Both the position numbers and the translations under genes were made by a program. This document shows positions 14,348-20,964 of a stretch of 20,964 nt of DNA, one piece after another (within the stretch, counting starts at the first letter, position 1; each line of letters begins with the position of its first letter). The notes below the pieces were generated by a model. That model was not told where the DNA came from. It made no database searches and saw only the letters and a list, made by a program, of their open reading frames with translations. Source of the DNA: an uncultured Bacilli bacterium (GTDB taxonomy: Bacteria > Bacillota_I > Bacilli_A > RF39 > UBA660); assembly GCA_910576925.1 (NCBI GenBank), contig CAJTKB010000023.1, forward strand, positions 3,174 to 24,137, written 5' to 3'.

Positions 14348-14793
14348 AACATATAAATAGTAAATTAAATCTAAAAATAATTATAATAATAGCAATGCTA
14401 ATTATAACATCAATTATATTTATTATGATACTTCCAAATCTTTATAAAGAAGATAAAATAAGTATCCAAGAAATTAAAAATATAGAAAAGGACAAAGAAA
14501 ATGCTATAATTTATGTTTATACAGGAAATAAGAAAATATGTTTAGAATGTAGAGAACATATAGATTATCTAAATAAAAAAAGAATAAACTATAAATTATA
14601 TGATAAATCTAAGATCGAAGAGGAAGAATATAAAGAATTTTTAAAAACTCTACATATCGATTTAAATACCTTTTCTCCTCCAGCTCTTCTATATATAAAA
14701 GATGGAAAAATAGCATCTTATATTATGAATATAAAAAATAAAAAAAGTATAGAAAAATTCATTAACGACTATAATTTAACAACTATAAAATAA
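14344..14793 (+). CDS. Membrane-anchored thioredoxin-like protein
   Basis: 149 residues: one N-terminal membrane helix (about 11-30, IIIIIAMLIITSIIFIMIL) with a basic inside flank, and an outside thioredoxin-like domain. The domain shows strand IIYVYTG, a redox motif CLEC (Cys66, Cys69), and the SPPALLYIKDGKI segment with a probable cis-Pro at 113 followed by the usual strand and Gly-Lys turn. It is likely an extracytoplasmic thiol-disulfide oxidoreductase. Its ATG overlaps the TGA of the giant pilin-like gene (ATGA), so the two are translationally coupled. The simplest reading is that it oxidises or isomerises the paired cysteines of that protein. Whether it acts as oxidase or reductase cannot be told from the motif alone. 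Confidence 0.75.
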   Translation: MKHINSKLNLKIIIIIAMLIITSIIFIMILPNLYKEDKISIQEIKNIEKDKENAIIYVYTGNKKICLECREHIDYLNKKRINYKLYDKSKIEEEEYKEFLKTLHIDLNTFSPPALLYIKDGKIASYIMNIKNKKSIEKFINDYNLTTIK

Positions 14794-14795
14794 GT

Positions 14796-14825
14796 GTAAA
14801 AAGAGCGTCAATTTACTCTTTTTAC
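14796..14825 (+). terminator. Terminator behind the thioredoxin-like gene
   Basis: GTAAAAAGAG (14796-14805) pairs perfectly with CTCTTTTTAC (14816-14825) around a ten-base loop, three bases past the stop codon. The T-run is within the right arm rather than after it, so efficiency is uncertain. Confidence 0.65.
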
Positions 14826-14853
14826 TTTCAAATAAACCAATAAGTGATATAAT
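14825..14853 (+). promoter_or_regulatory. Candidate extended -10 promoter of ftsK/spoIIIE
   Basis: TGATATAAT (14845-14853) is a perfect extended -10; CTTTCA (14825-14830) is a weak -35 at 17 bases. The 15 bases TATAATCAAATTAAG (14848-14862) are the same as at ftsA. Confidence 0.55.
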
Positions 14854-14889
14854 CAAATTAAGTGTAAATAAGCGAGGTGTAGTATTACT

Positions 14890-17211
14890 ATGGCAAAGAA
14901 AAAAGGAAAAAAGGAAACCAAAAAAAAATTTGAACATAGCGTTGAATTATACGGAGTAATGCTCGTTTTAATTTCAATTTTAGGAATAGGAAAATATGGA
15001 CCTGTGGGAAGAATAATTTCAAGTTTTTCCCTATTTTTAGTGGGCTCTTTATATATGGCTTTATTAGTAATAGTACTATTAATAGGAGCATACTTAGTAG
15101 TAAAAAGAAGTTGGCCTGATTTTTTTACAACAAAACTTTTAGGTACCTATATTGCTGTACTAGGTTTTTTAATTCTTATGCATAAAGAGTTTGTTGTTCA
15201 AAATGATGGAAATATGATTAAAATATTCAAAGAAACTGTAAATCAATTAGTAGCAGGATTTAATAGTATTATGAATAGTGGTGCTATAAGCGACTTGTTC
15301 TCCGTAGGAGGTGGAATAATTGGAGGTGTTTTTGCCCTAATTTTTAATAAACTATTCTCAGTTATTGGTATGGAAATAGTCGCATGGGTAATGGTAGGAT
15401 TAGGAATTCTTTTATTTACTGGTTTCTCTATTTTAGATATTATAGAAGAAAAATATGAAAATGTAAAAGAAAATAGAAAAGAGAAAAAAGAAGAGAAAAA
15501 GAGATTAAAAGAAGAAAAGAAACTGAATAAGGATGAAGAAGAAAATGATATCAAGAAAAAAGTAATAATTAGTAATGGCGAAGAAGAAGAAAATATTTCT
15601 GATAAAAAAATAATTTCAAGTATAGAAGAACTTACAAATATAAAGAAAAAAGAAGAAACACAAATAGATAAAGAAGAAATAAGAGAAAAAGATATTATAG
15701 AAGTAACACCAACTGTTCATCAAGTAAAAAGAAGCTACACTTTACCATCAATAGAAATACTAGATAAACCAAAAAAGAAACAAGGAAAAACTGACCAAAC
15801 GGCTATAGAAAATAATATTATAAAATTAGAAGGTGTTTTGAAAGAATTTGGAATTAGTGGTAAAGTAGTGGAAGTTCATGTTGGACCTACGGTTACTCAA
15901 TATGAATTAGAAATAAAATCAGGAACTAAAGTAAGTAAAATTTTAAATATAAATAGAGAGATTGCTCTAGAACTTGCTAAAAAAGATGTTAGAATACAAG
16001 CACCGATACCAGGGAAAAGTACAGTAGGAATAGAGCTCGCAAATGAAGAGACTTCAGCGGTTTCATTTAGAGAGATAATGGAAAAAATACCAAAAAATAA
16101 AGCAGATTCCAAACTCTTAGTTCCTCTTGGAAAAAATATAATGGGAAATATGATATCATGTGAGATCAATAAAACTCCCCACTTATTAGTAGCAGGTTCC
16201 ACTGGAAGTGGTAAATCTGTTTGTATAAATGGTATAATAAGCACTATTATGATGCGTGCAAAACCTGATGAAGTAAAACTAGTTTTAGTTGATCCAAAAA
16301 AAGTTGAATTCTCTATTTATGAAGGAATTCCCCACCTTTTATGTCCAGTTGTAACAGATCCTAAAAAAGCAAGTGTTGCACTTGCCAAAACTGTAGTAGA
16401 AATGGAGAATAGATTCGAAACATTTAGCCAAACTAAAACTAAGAATATTCAGTCATATAACGAATATATTGAAAATAAAAACAAAACTTTACCAGCAGGA
16501 GAAAAGCTAAAGAAAATGCCATTTATAGTGGTTATTGTAGATGAGCTTGCCGACCTTATGTTAGTTGCCAGTAAAGATGTTGAAGCAAGTATAATGCGTA
16601 TAACTCAAATGGCACGTGCCGCTGGAATACATCTAATTATTGCAACTCAAAGGCCATCTACTAATGTAATAACTGGTGTTATTAAAGCAAATATTCCATC
16701 ACGTATTTCCTTTGCTGTTAGTAGCAGTATAGACTCACGTACAATTCTTGATATGATGGGAGCTGAAAAATTACTAGGTAAAGGAGATATGTTATTTCTA
16801 CCAATGGGAGAAGGAACACCAGAGCGTGTTCAAGGTGCTTTTATATCAGATGATGAAATTAAAAGACTTGTTGATTACTCAATAGAACAACAACAAGCAG
16901 AATTTGACCCAGCCTTTGAAAATCTAGAACCAGAAATATCAAGTGATAAGGCACAAACTTCTCTTGATGATATATCAGGTAGTGATGTAAAAGAAGATTA
17001 TGATGACCCATTATATAATGAAATAGTAGATTTCGTAGTAACTAGTGGAAAAGCTAGTGCCTCTTTATTACAAAGAAGATTTAAGTTAGGTTATAATAGA
17101 GCAGCAAGAATCATTGACCTTTTAGAAGAACGTGGTATAATTGGACCAGCCAATGGTTCAAAACCAAGAGAGGTATTAGTAAAATTAGAAAAAACAGAAG
17201 AAGATGATTAA
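14890..17211 (+). CDS. ftsK: DNA translocase FtsK/SpoIIIE
   Basis: A septum-located ATP-driven pump that moves chromosomal DNA at division and, in spore formers, into the forespore. 773 residues, close to SpoIIIE length. About four membrane helices lie in the first 175 residues, followed by a highly charged Glu/Lys linker (about 180-290). The motor spans roughly 300-680, with Walker A AGSTGSGKSV (about 435-444), Walker B FIVVIVDELADLM (Asp551, Glu552) and the ATQRPS motif. The C-terminal winged-helix gamma domain (LLQRRFKLGYNRAARIIDLLEERGIIGP) reads the polar orientation sequences. Two M16 peptidase genes follow, as behind B. subtilis spoIIIE. Sequence alone does not separate a purely FtsK from a SpoIIIE role; the cotE gene makes the latter likely. 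Confidence 0.95.
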   Translation: MAKKKGKKETKKKFEHSVELYGVMLVLISILGIGKYGPVGRIISSFSLFLVGSLYMALLVIVLLIGAYLVVKRSWPDFFTTKLLGTYIAVLGFLILMHKEFVVQNDGNMIKIFKETVNQLVAGFNSIMNSGAISDLFSVGGGIIGGVFALIFNKLFSVIGMEIVAWVMVGLGILLFTGFSILDIIEEKYENVKENRKEKKEEKKRLKEEKKLNKDEEENDIKKKVIISNGEEEENISDKKIISSIEELTNIKKKEETQIDKEEIREKDIIEVTPTVHQVKRSYTLPSIEILDKPKKKQGKTDQTAIENNIIKLEGVLKEFGISGKVVEVHVGPTVTQYELEIKSGTKVSKILNINREIALELAKKDVRIQAPIPGKSTVGIELANEETSAVSFREIMEKIPKNKADSKLLVPLGKNIMGNMISCEINKTPHLLVAGSTGSGKSVCINGIISTIMMRAKPDEVKLVLVDPKKVEFSIYEGIPHLLCPVVTDPKKASVALAKTVVEMENRFETFSQTKTKNIQSYNEYIENKNKTLPAGEKLKKMPFIVVIVDELADLMLVASKDVEASIMRITQMARAAGIHLIIATQRPSTNVITGVIKANIPSRISFAVSSSIDSRTILDMMGAEKLLGKGDMLFLPMGEGTPERVQGAFISDDEIKRLVDYSIEQQQAEFDPAFENLEPEISSDKAQTSLDDISGSDVKEDYDDPLYNEIVDFVVTSGKASASLLQRRFKLGYNRAARIIDLLEERGIIGPANGSKPREVLVKLEKTEEDD

Positions 17212-17250
17212 ATATTAAAAAAATAGAACATAATATAATGGAGGGATAAT

Positions 17251-18522
17251 ATGGAATATATAAAGAAAAATTTAGGAACTTACAATTTACACTTAATTAA
17301 AAATACAAACTTTAAATCTGTAATGGTTAAAGCTTATTTTAGAGAGCCTATACAAAAAGAAAAAATTACTATTCATAACTTCTTAACAACAATGCTTACA
17401 TTCTCATCAGAAAAATATAAAAGTAAAAGAGAAATGGTTCTTAAAACACAAGACTTATATTCGTGTTCTATAACTAGTAGTGATTCAAGACTAGGTAATT
17501 ATCTAAATACTTGCTTTAGACTAAGTGTTTTAAACGATAAGTACACAGAAGAAGGTAACTTAGAAAAATCAATTGAATTTTTAAGCGAAATTATATATAA
17601 ACCAAATGTTGAAAATAAAAAGTTTGATGAAAAGTCTTTTAATATAATAATGAATCAAGCCTGTCTTGCTTTAAGTAGTGTTAAAGAAGATGCTAGTAGT
17701 TACAGTACAATACGTTTACTTGAAAATCTAGATGATTCACCAATATCATATCGTTCATTTGGTTATCTTGAGGATTTAAAAGATATAACAAGAGAAAATC
17801 TATATGAATATTATGAAGAATTTTTAAAGAATAACGATATGGATATCTTTATAATAGGAGATATAGACTTTGATGAAATAGATAGTATTATTAGAAAATA
17901 TTTTAAGCCAAGAAGATTTAAAAAGACTAAAGGTGATTTTATAGTACCAGCTAAAAAAGCACCTCTAAAAAAGAGAATAATAACAGAAGAAAATGAATCA
18001 AACCAATCAAAACTAGCAATAGCTTGTCGTACATATGGATTAACTGATTATGAAAGAAATTATTCACTAACACTATATAATATTATTTTAGGAGGAAGTT
18101 TTGATTCAAAGCTTTTTACCGAAGTTAGAGAAAAAAATTCTTTGTGTTATTATATAGGCTCTGCTACTAATAAACTAGATAATATTATTATAATTAGAGC
18201 TGGTATATCTAGTGAAGATTTTAAAAAAGCAGTTAAACTAATAGAAAAGCAAATATCTGATATGTCAAAAGGAAACTTCACGACAGAAGATATTACAAAA
18301 GCAAAAGAAACCTATCAAACAGCTATCGAAGAAATAACAGAAAGTCAATCTGAAATAATAGAATCATATTATATGATGGAACTTCTTGGAGTAGATGATA
18401 TTGAAACAAAAGTTAAAAAGATGAATGAAGTTACTAAAAAAGAAATATTAACAGTTGCCAAGAAAATTAAAATAGATACAGTATACTTATTAGAAGGGAG
18501 AATGGAAGATGCAGAAAATTAA
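17251..18522 (+). CDS. M16 family protein, non-catalytic type (YmfF-like)
   Basis: 423 residues with the two-lobed M16 fold. The N-terminal half lacks the zinc motif: where HxxEH is expected the sequence reads IHNFLTTMLTF, so the subunit should have no activity of its own. The C-terminal half keeps the substrate-holding Arg/Tyr region (ILGGSFDSKLFTEVREKNSLCYYIGS). A GGAGGG site precedes the ATG. The next gene, with an intact motif, overlaps by 14 bases, so the two probably make a heterodimer in which this one binds substrate, as in mitochondrial processing peptidase and other paired M16 systems. Order and position behind ftsK/spoIIIE match ymfF in Bacillus. The substrate is unknown. Confidence 0.85.
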   Translation: MEYIKKNLGTYNLHLIKNTNFKSVMVKAYFREPIQKEKITIHNFLTTMLTFSSEKYKSKREMVLKTQDLYSCSITSSDSRLGNYLNTCFRLSVLNDKYTEEGNLEKSIEFLSEIIYKPNVENKKFDEKSFNIIMNQACLALSSVKEDASSYSTIRLLENLDDSPISYRSFGYLEDLKDITRENLYEYYEEFLKNNDMDIFIIGDIDFDEIDSIIRKYFKPRRFKKTKGDFIVPAKKAPLKKRIITEENESNQSKLAIACRTYGLTDYERNYSLTLYNIILGGSFDSKLFTEVREKNSLCYYIGSATNKLDNIIIIRAGISSEDFKKAVKLIEKQISDMSKGNFTTEDITKAKETYQTAIEEITESQSEIIESYYMMELLGVDDIETKVKKMNEVTKKEILTVAKKIKIDTVYLLEGRMEDAEN

Positions 18523-19810
18523 TTTTTCTAAAGAATTAGAACTAAATGGATATTATGAAAAATTAGAAAATGGCTTAGAAATTTATCTAGTTCCAATGGA
18601 AAACAAAGACAAATACTATATTACTTATGCTACTAAATTCGGCTCAACCACAACTTCCTTTACTCCATATAAGGAAAAAAATGAAAGGAAAGTCCCAGAC
18701 GGAACAGCCCATTTTTTAGAACATAAAATGTTTGCCCAAGAAGACGGTATTGATCCTTTTACCTTTTTCTCCGAAAGTGGTACTGGTGCCAACGCATCAA
18801 CTGGTTATGAATTAACAAGATATATTTGTTATGGTACTAAAGCATATGAAAAAAATTTGCGTTATTTAATAAAATTTGTAAATAGCCCTTATTATACAGA
18901 TGAAAATGTAGAGAAAGAGAAGGGAATAATAGCACAAGAAATAAATATGTATAAAGATGAAGCAGAATACGCAATAGAAGACACTTTAAGGAAAAATACT
19001 TATAATAAAGATAATCATAGAGTAGATATTGCTGGAGAAATTAAGGATATCGAACGTATGACTAAAGAAGATCTATATGCCTGTTATGAGAACTTTTATC
19101 AACCCCAAAATATGTTCTTATTAGTAGTAGGTAAATTTGATTTAGAACGTACTAAGCAAATAATAAATGAAATGTTAAAACCTTTGAAAAATAAAACAGA
19201 AAAAATGCCTAAAATAAATTATGAAAAAGAGAAAAAATCAGTAAGACGTGAAAAAGAAATAGTTCCATTTAATATTAGTATTCCAAAAGTTATGATGTCT
19301 TTAAAAACGGAAAGAATAAAATTTGATATAAAAGATGAAATAAAATTAAATATTTATTTATATATAATTACTTCAGTTGCCTTTGGAAACAGTTCAACAT
19401 TTAAAGAACGAGTAACAAATGATAATCTTTTAACTAAGTTCTATACAGATACAGAAACAATCAAAGATTATAAAACAATTTATTTCTATGCAGAAAGTGC
19501 TCATCCTGATGAGCTACTAAACGAATTAAAAAGAGAATTTGATAATATTACAATAACTAATGATGATTTAGAACGTTATAAAAAGGTTCTTATTGCTTCA
19601 GAAATAAAGCAAGCTGACTCAGTTGATGCATTAACATCAAGTTTTACTAATGATATATCAAGATACGACAAAATAGTAGAAAATCCTATAGAAATATATA
19701 GAAGTCTAACTATAGAAGAATTAAATAGTGTATTATCATCAATTGATTTCCAAAATAGAGCAGAAGTTACCTATGTACCTAAAAATATGAAAAGCTTAGT
19801 AGAAGAATAA
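18509..19810 (+). CDS. M16 family zinc peptidase, catalytic type (YmfH-like)
   Basis: 433 residues. The inverted zinc motif HFLEH is present: His68 and His72 bind zinc and Glu71 is the catalytic base; the third ligand is probably Glu144 in KGIIAQEINMY. The neighbouring ESGTGANASTGYELTRY segment is typical of YmfH-type proteins. No signal peptide is seen, so the enzyme is likely cytoplasmic and acts on peptides or small proteins held in the closed two-subunit chamber. It overlaps the YmfF-like gene by 14 bases and has a GAAGGGAG site inside it. A terminator follows 10 bases after the stop. The pair is conserved behind spoIIIE in Bacillus, but no firm physiological role is known to me. Confidence 0.9.
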   Translation: MQKINFSKELELNGYYEKLENGLEIYLVPMENKDKYYITYATKFGSTTTSFTPYKEKNERKVPDGTAHFLEHKMFAQEDGIDPFTFFSESGTGANASTGYELTRYICYGTKAYEKNLRYLIKFVNSPYYTDENVEKEKGIIAQEINMYKDEAEYAIEDTLRKNTYNKDNHRVDIAGEIKDIERMTKEDLYACYENFYQPQNMFLLVVGKFDLERTKQIINEMLKPLKNKTEKMPKINYEKEKKSVRREKEIVPFNISIPKVMMSLKTERIKFDIKDEIKLNIYLYIITSVAFGNSSTFKERVTNDNLLTKFYTDTETIKDYKTIYFYAESAHPDELLNELKREFDNITITNDDLERYKKVLIASEIKQADSVDALTSSFTNDISRYDKIVENPIEIYRSLTIEELNSVLSSIDFQNRAEVTYVPKNMKSLVEE

Positions 19811-19820
19811 GAAAATGCTT

Positions 19821-19848
19821 AATACTTAATATTAATAAGTATTTTTTT
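19821..19848 (+). terminator. Rho-independent terminator behind the M16 pair
   Basis: AATACTTA (19821-19828) pairs with TAAGTATT (19836-19843) around a seven-base loop, with a run of seven T's from 19842 to 19848. Confidence 0.75.
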
Positions 19849-19856
19849 AATAATTA

Positions 19857-19885
19857 TTTACATTATAAAAGGGCTATGCTATGAT
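19857..19885 (+). promoter_or_regulatory. Sigma-A promoter with extended -10
   Basis: TTTACA (19857-19862) and TATGAT (19880-19885) are 17 bases apart, and TG at 19877-19878 makes an extended -10. The start would be near 19892, ahead of the AGAAGGG binding site at 19900-19906. Confidence 0.65.
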
Positions 19886-19912
19886 AAAAGGCGGCAGAAA
19901 GAAGGGCTCACT

Positions 19913-20905
19913 ATGGAAACAATTGATTTAGTACAATATGAAAAGAAGATAAAAAAAGAAATTTCTAAAAAAGTTTATAGACAATTATTACTAAAATTAA
20001 GATTAGAAGGATTTTCATCTCTTTTTGATTTTAACTTAATAAAAAATATTATATTTAGAAATAATTATAGTGAGACTATAAAACTAGAAATTGCTAATGT
20101 AATAGTAAACAGTGATATGTATAAAAGTTTAGAAGAAGAGTATTATAAATACTTATCAAAAATAGCTATCTTTTTTAAAGAACAGGGAATAAATGATGGT
20201 CTTGGAATAGCATTATTTTTCCAAGAATTATTAGATAGCGGAAACTTATCATACAATAGAAAACATAGTTACAATTACGATATGACTAAGAAAGATTATA
20301 TAAAGCATAAACTAAAATTTGAAAATGAACTTTTAGGTTCCTATGTTATAACAGGAAGTTCTGTATGTAGGCATATGGCTTATCTATTAACAGATTTAGA
20401 AAATAGGTTAGAAAAAGAAGCTTATAATACGAATGTATTTATAGAAAATAATAATTTAATTACAAATCTGAAAAATAGTAATACAAATCATTCAGTAGTA
20501 TTAATAATTGATAAAGACCTATTATTTGCTTATTGCCCAACTAATAAGAGAATACTCGATGTTAATATTGATAGTAAAACTAGTTATTATTATGATTATA
20601 GTTATTTTCATTTAACTAGTATTAGAGAAAAATATAAGGAATATTATCATAACTATATTGCGCCAATTGATAATAACTATGATATAGAAGAGATATATAA
20701 TAATTATATATATAGAAAATTAAATGAAGAGAAATTAACGAAAAGAAAAATACAAATATCACTTCAATTTTTAGATGCACAAACAAATGGTAGTATAGAT
20801 AATTTTTATAATAGAATAAAAAGTGATATAGATTTAATAAATCAAAAGATATATGAGTTAACTCCACAAGAAAAAGGTAAAGTAAAGAAATTAATAATTA
20901 ATTAG
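19913..20905 (+). CDS. Uncharacterised protein with a faint transglutaminase-like Cys-His signature
   Basis: 330 residues, no signal peptide or membrane helix, Tyr/Asn/Lys-rich; no family recognised with confidence. The first 150 residues look helical. The middle carries TGSSVCRHMAYLL (Cys152), then NHSVVLIIDKDLLFAYCPTNKRILDV (His193). The order Cys at the start of a helix, His leading a strand, then an xPT turn resembles the papain/transglutaminase core, but where that family normally has Asp (DPT) this protein has Cys208 (CPT), so activity is doubtful. The C-terminal 80 residues are helical and charged. It has its own promoter and lies where Bacillus has ymfI-type genes after ymfH, but it is not one of those by sequence. 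The first ATG after AGAAGGG is taken as the start. Confidence 0.65.
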   Translation: METIDLVQYEKKIKKEISKKVYRQLLLKLRLEGFSSLFDFNLIKNIIFRNNYSETIKLEIANVIVNSDMYKSLEEEYYKYLSKIAIFFKEQGINDGLGIALFFQELLDSGNLSYNRKHSYNYDMTKKDYIKHKLKFENELLGSYVITGSSVCRHMAYLLTDLENRLEKEAYNTNVFIENNNLITNLKNSNTNHSVVLIIDKDLLFAYCPTNKRILDVNIDSKTSYYYDYSYFHLTSIREKYKEYYHNYIAPIDNNYDIEEIYNNYIYRKLNEEKLTKRKIQISLQFLDAQTNGSIDNFYNRIKSDIDLINQKIYELTPQEKGKVKKLIIN

Positions 20906-20964
20906 ACTCACGCTGAATTTCAAGTAGAAAGTGGAATTTTTGATAAAAAAGTGTAAAGTAATGC

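Noticed and set aside
17221..17250. TATAAT at 17234-17239 as a promoter for the M16 pair
   Set aside because: It touches the GGAGGG binding site, so the transcript would lack it; read-through from ftsK is simpler.
20906..20964. Right-edge tail as terminator or promoter (TTGATA at 20940-20945)
   Set aside because: No clean inverted repeat, and any matching -10 would lie outside the window.

Overview
The window is very AT-rich chromosomal DNA (collagen-like codons at the extreme left apart) and reads as a low-GC, endospore-forming Bacillota of the Bacilli side. The best pointers are CotE, a spore-coat morphogenetic protein of Bacilli, directly behind miaB and a YlbF/YmcA-family gene as in Bacillus, and an FtsK/SpoIIIE gene followed by two M16 peptidase genes, again as in Bacillus. 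TGA is used as a stop and the genetic code looks standard. I cannot name the genus; an uncultured gut-type Bacilli lineage is a guess from composition and gene style.

Layout. 1-681 is the 3' part of a collagen-like (Gly-X-Thr/Pro) surface protein with a conserved-looking C-terminal domain. 827-1845 holds rpoZ (RNA polymerase omega) and recX. 1848-4870 is a minus-strand block: a small membrane protein that looks like a tryptophan-less TspO, and two paralogous helical proteins of unknown function. Divergent from these, 5043-6233 carries an ankyrin-repeat protein and a small lipoprotein, each with its own promoter and terminator. 6292-8662 is miaB, a ricA-like gene and cotE. 8783-11164 is ftsA-ftsZ. 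11342-14793 is a two-gene unit: a 1001-residue protein with a type IV pilin-like N-terminus and three Cys-containing beta-repeat modules, and a membrane-anchored thioredoxin-like protein overlapping it by four bases. 14890-19810 is ftsK/spoIIIE and an M16 pair (one inactive-looking, one with HxxEH). 19913-20905 is an unrecognised protein with a faint Cys-His (transglutaminase-like) signature.

How the genes fit together. Most of the window is housekeeping: transcription, recombination control, tRNA modification, cell division and chromosome translocation. Sporulation is represented by CotE, probably the collagen-like protein, and possibly the SpoIIIE role of the translocase. The points of most interest are (i) the pilin-like giant and its partner thioredoxin, whose even number of cysteines (14) suggests a disulfide-stabilised surface fibre with a dedicated oxidoreductase; (ii) a mother-cell-type promoter for cotE whose -10 element lies in the loop of a hairpin that would hide the cotE ribosome binding site in read-through RNA; and (iii) the uncharacterised paralog pair facing an ankyrin-repeat gene.

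No RNA genes, CRISPR arrays, insertion sequences or phage genes were seen, and no gene-free stretch exceeds about 180 bases.
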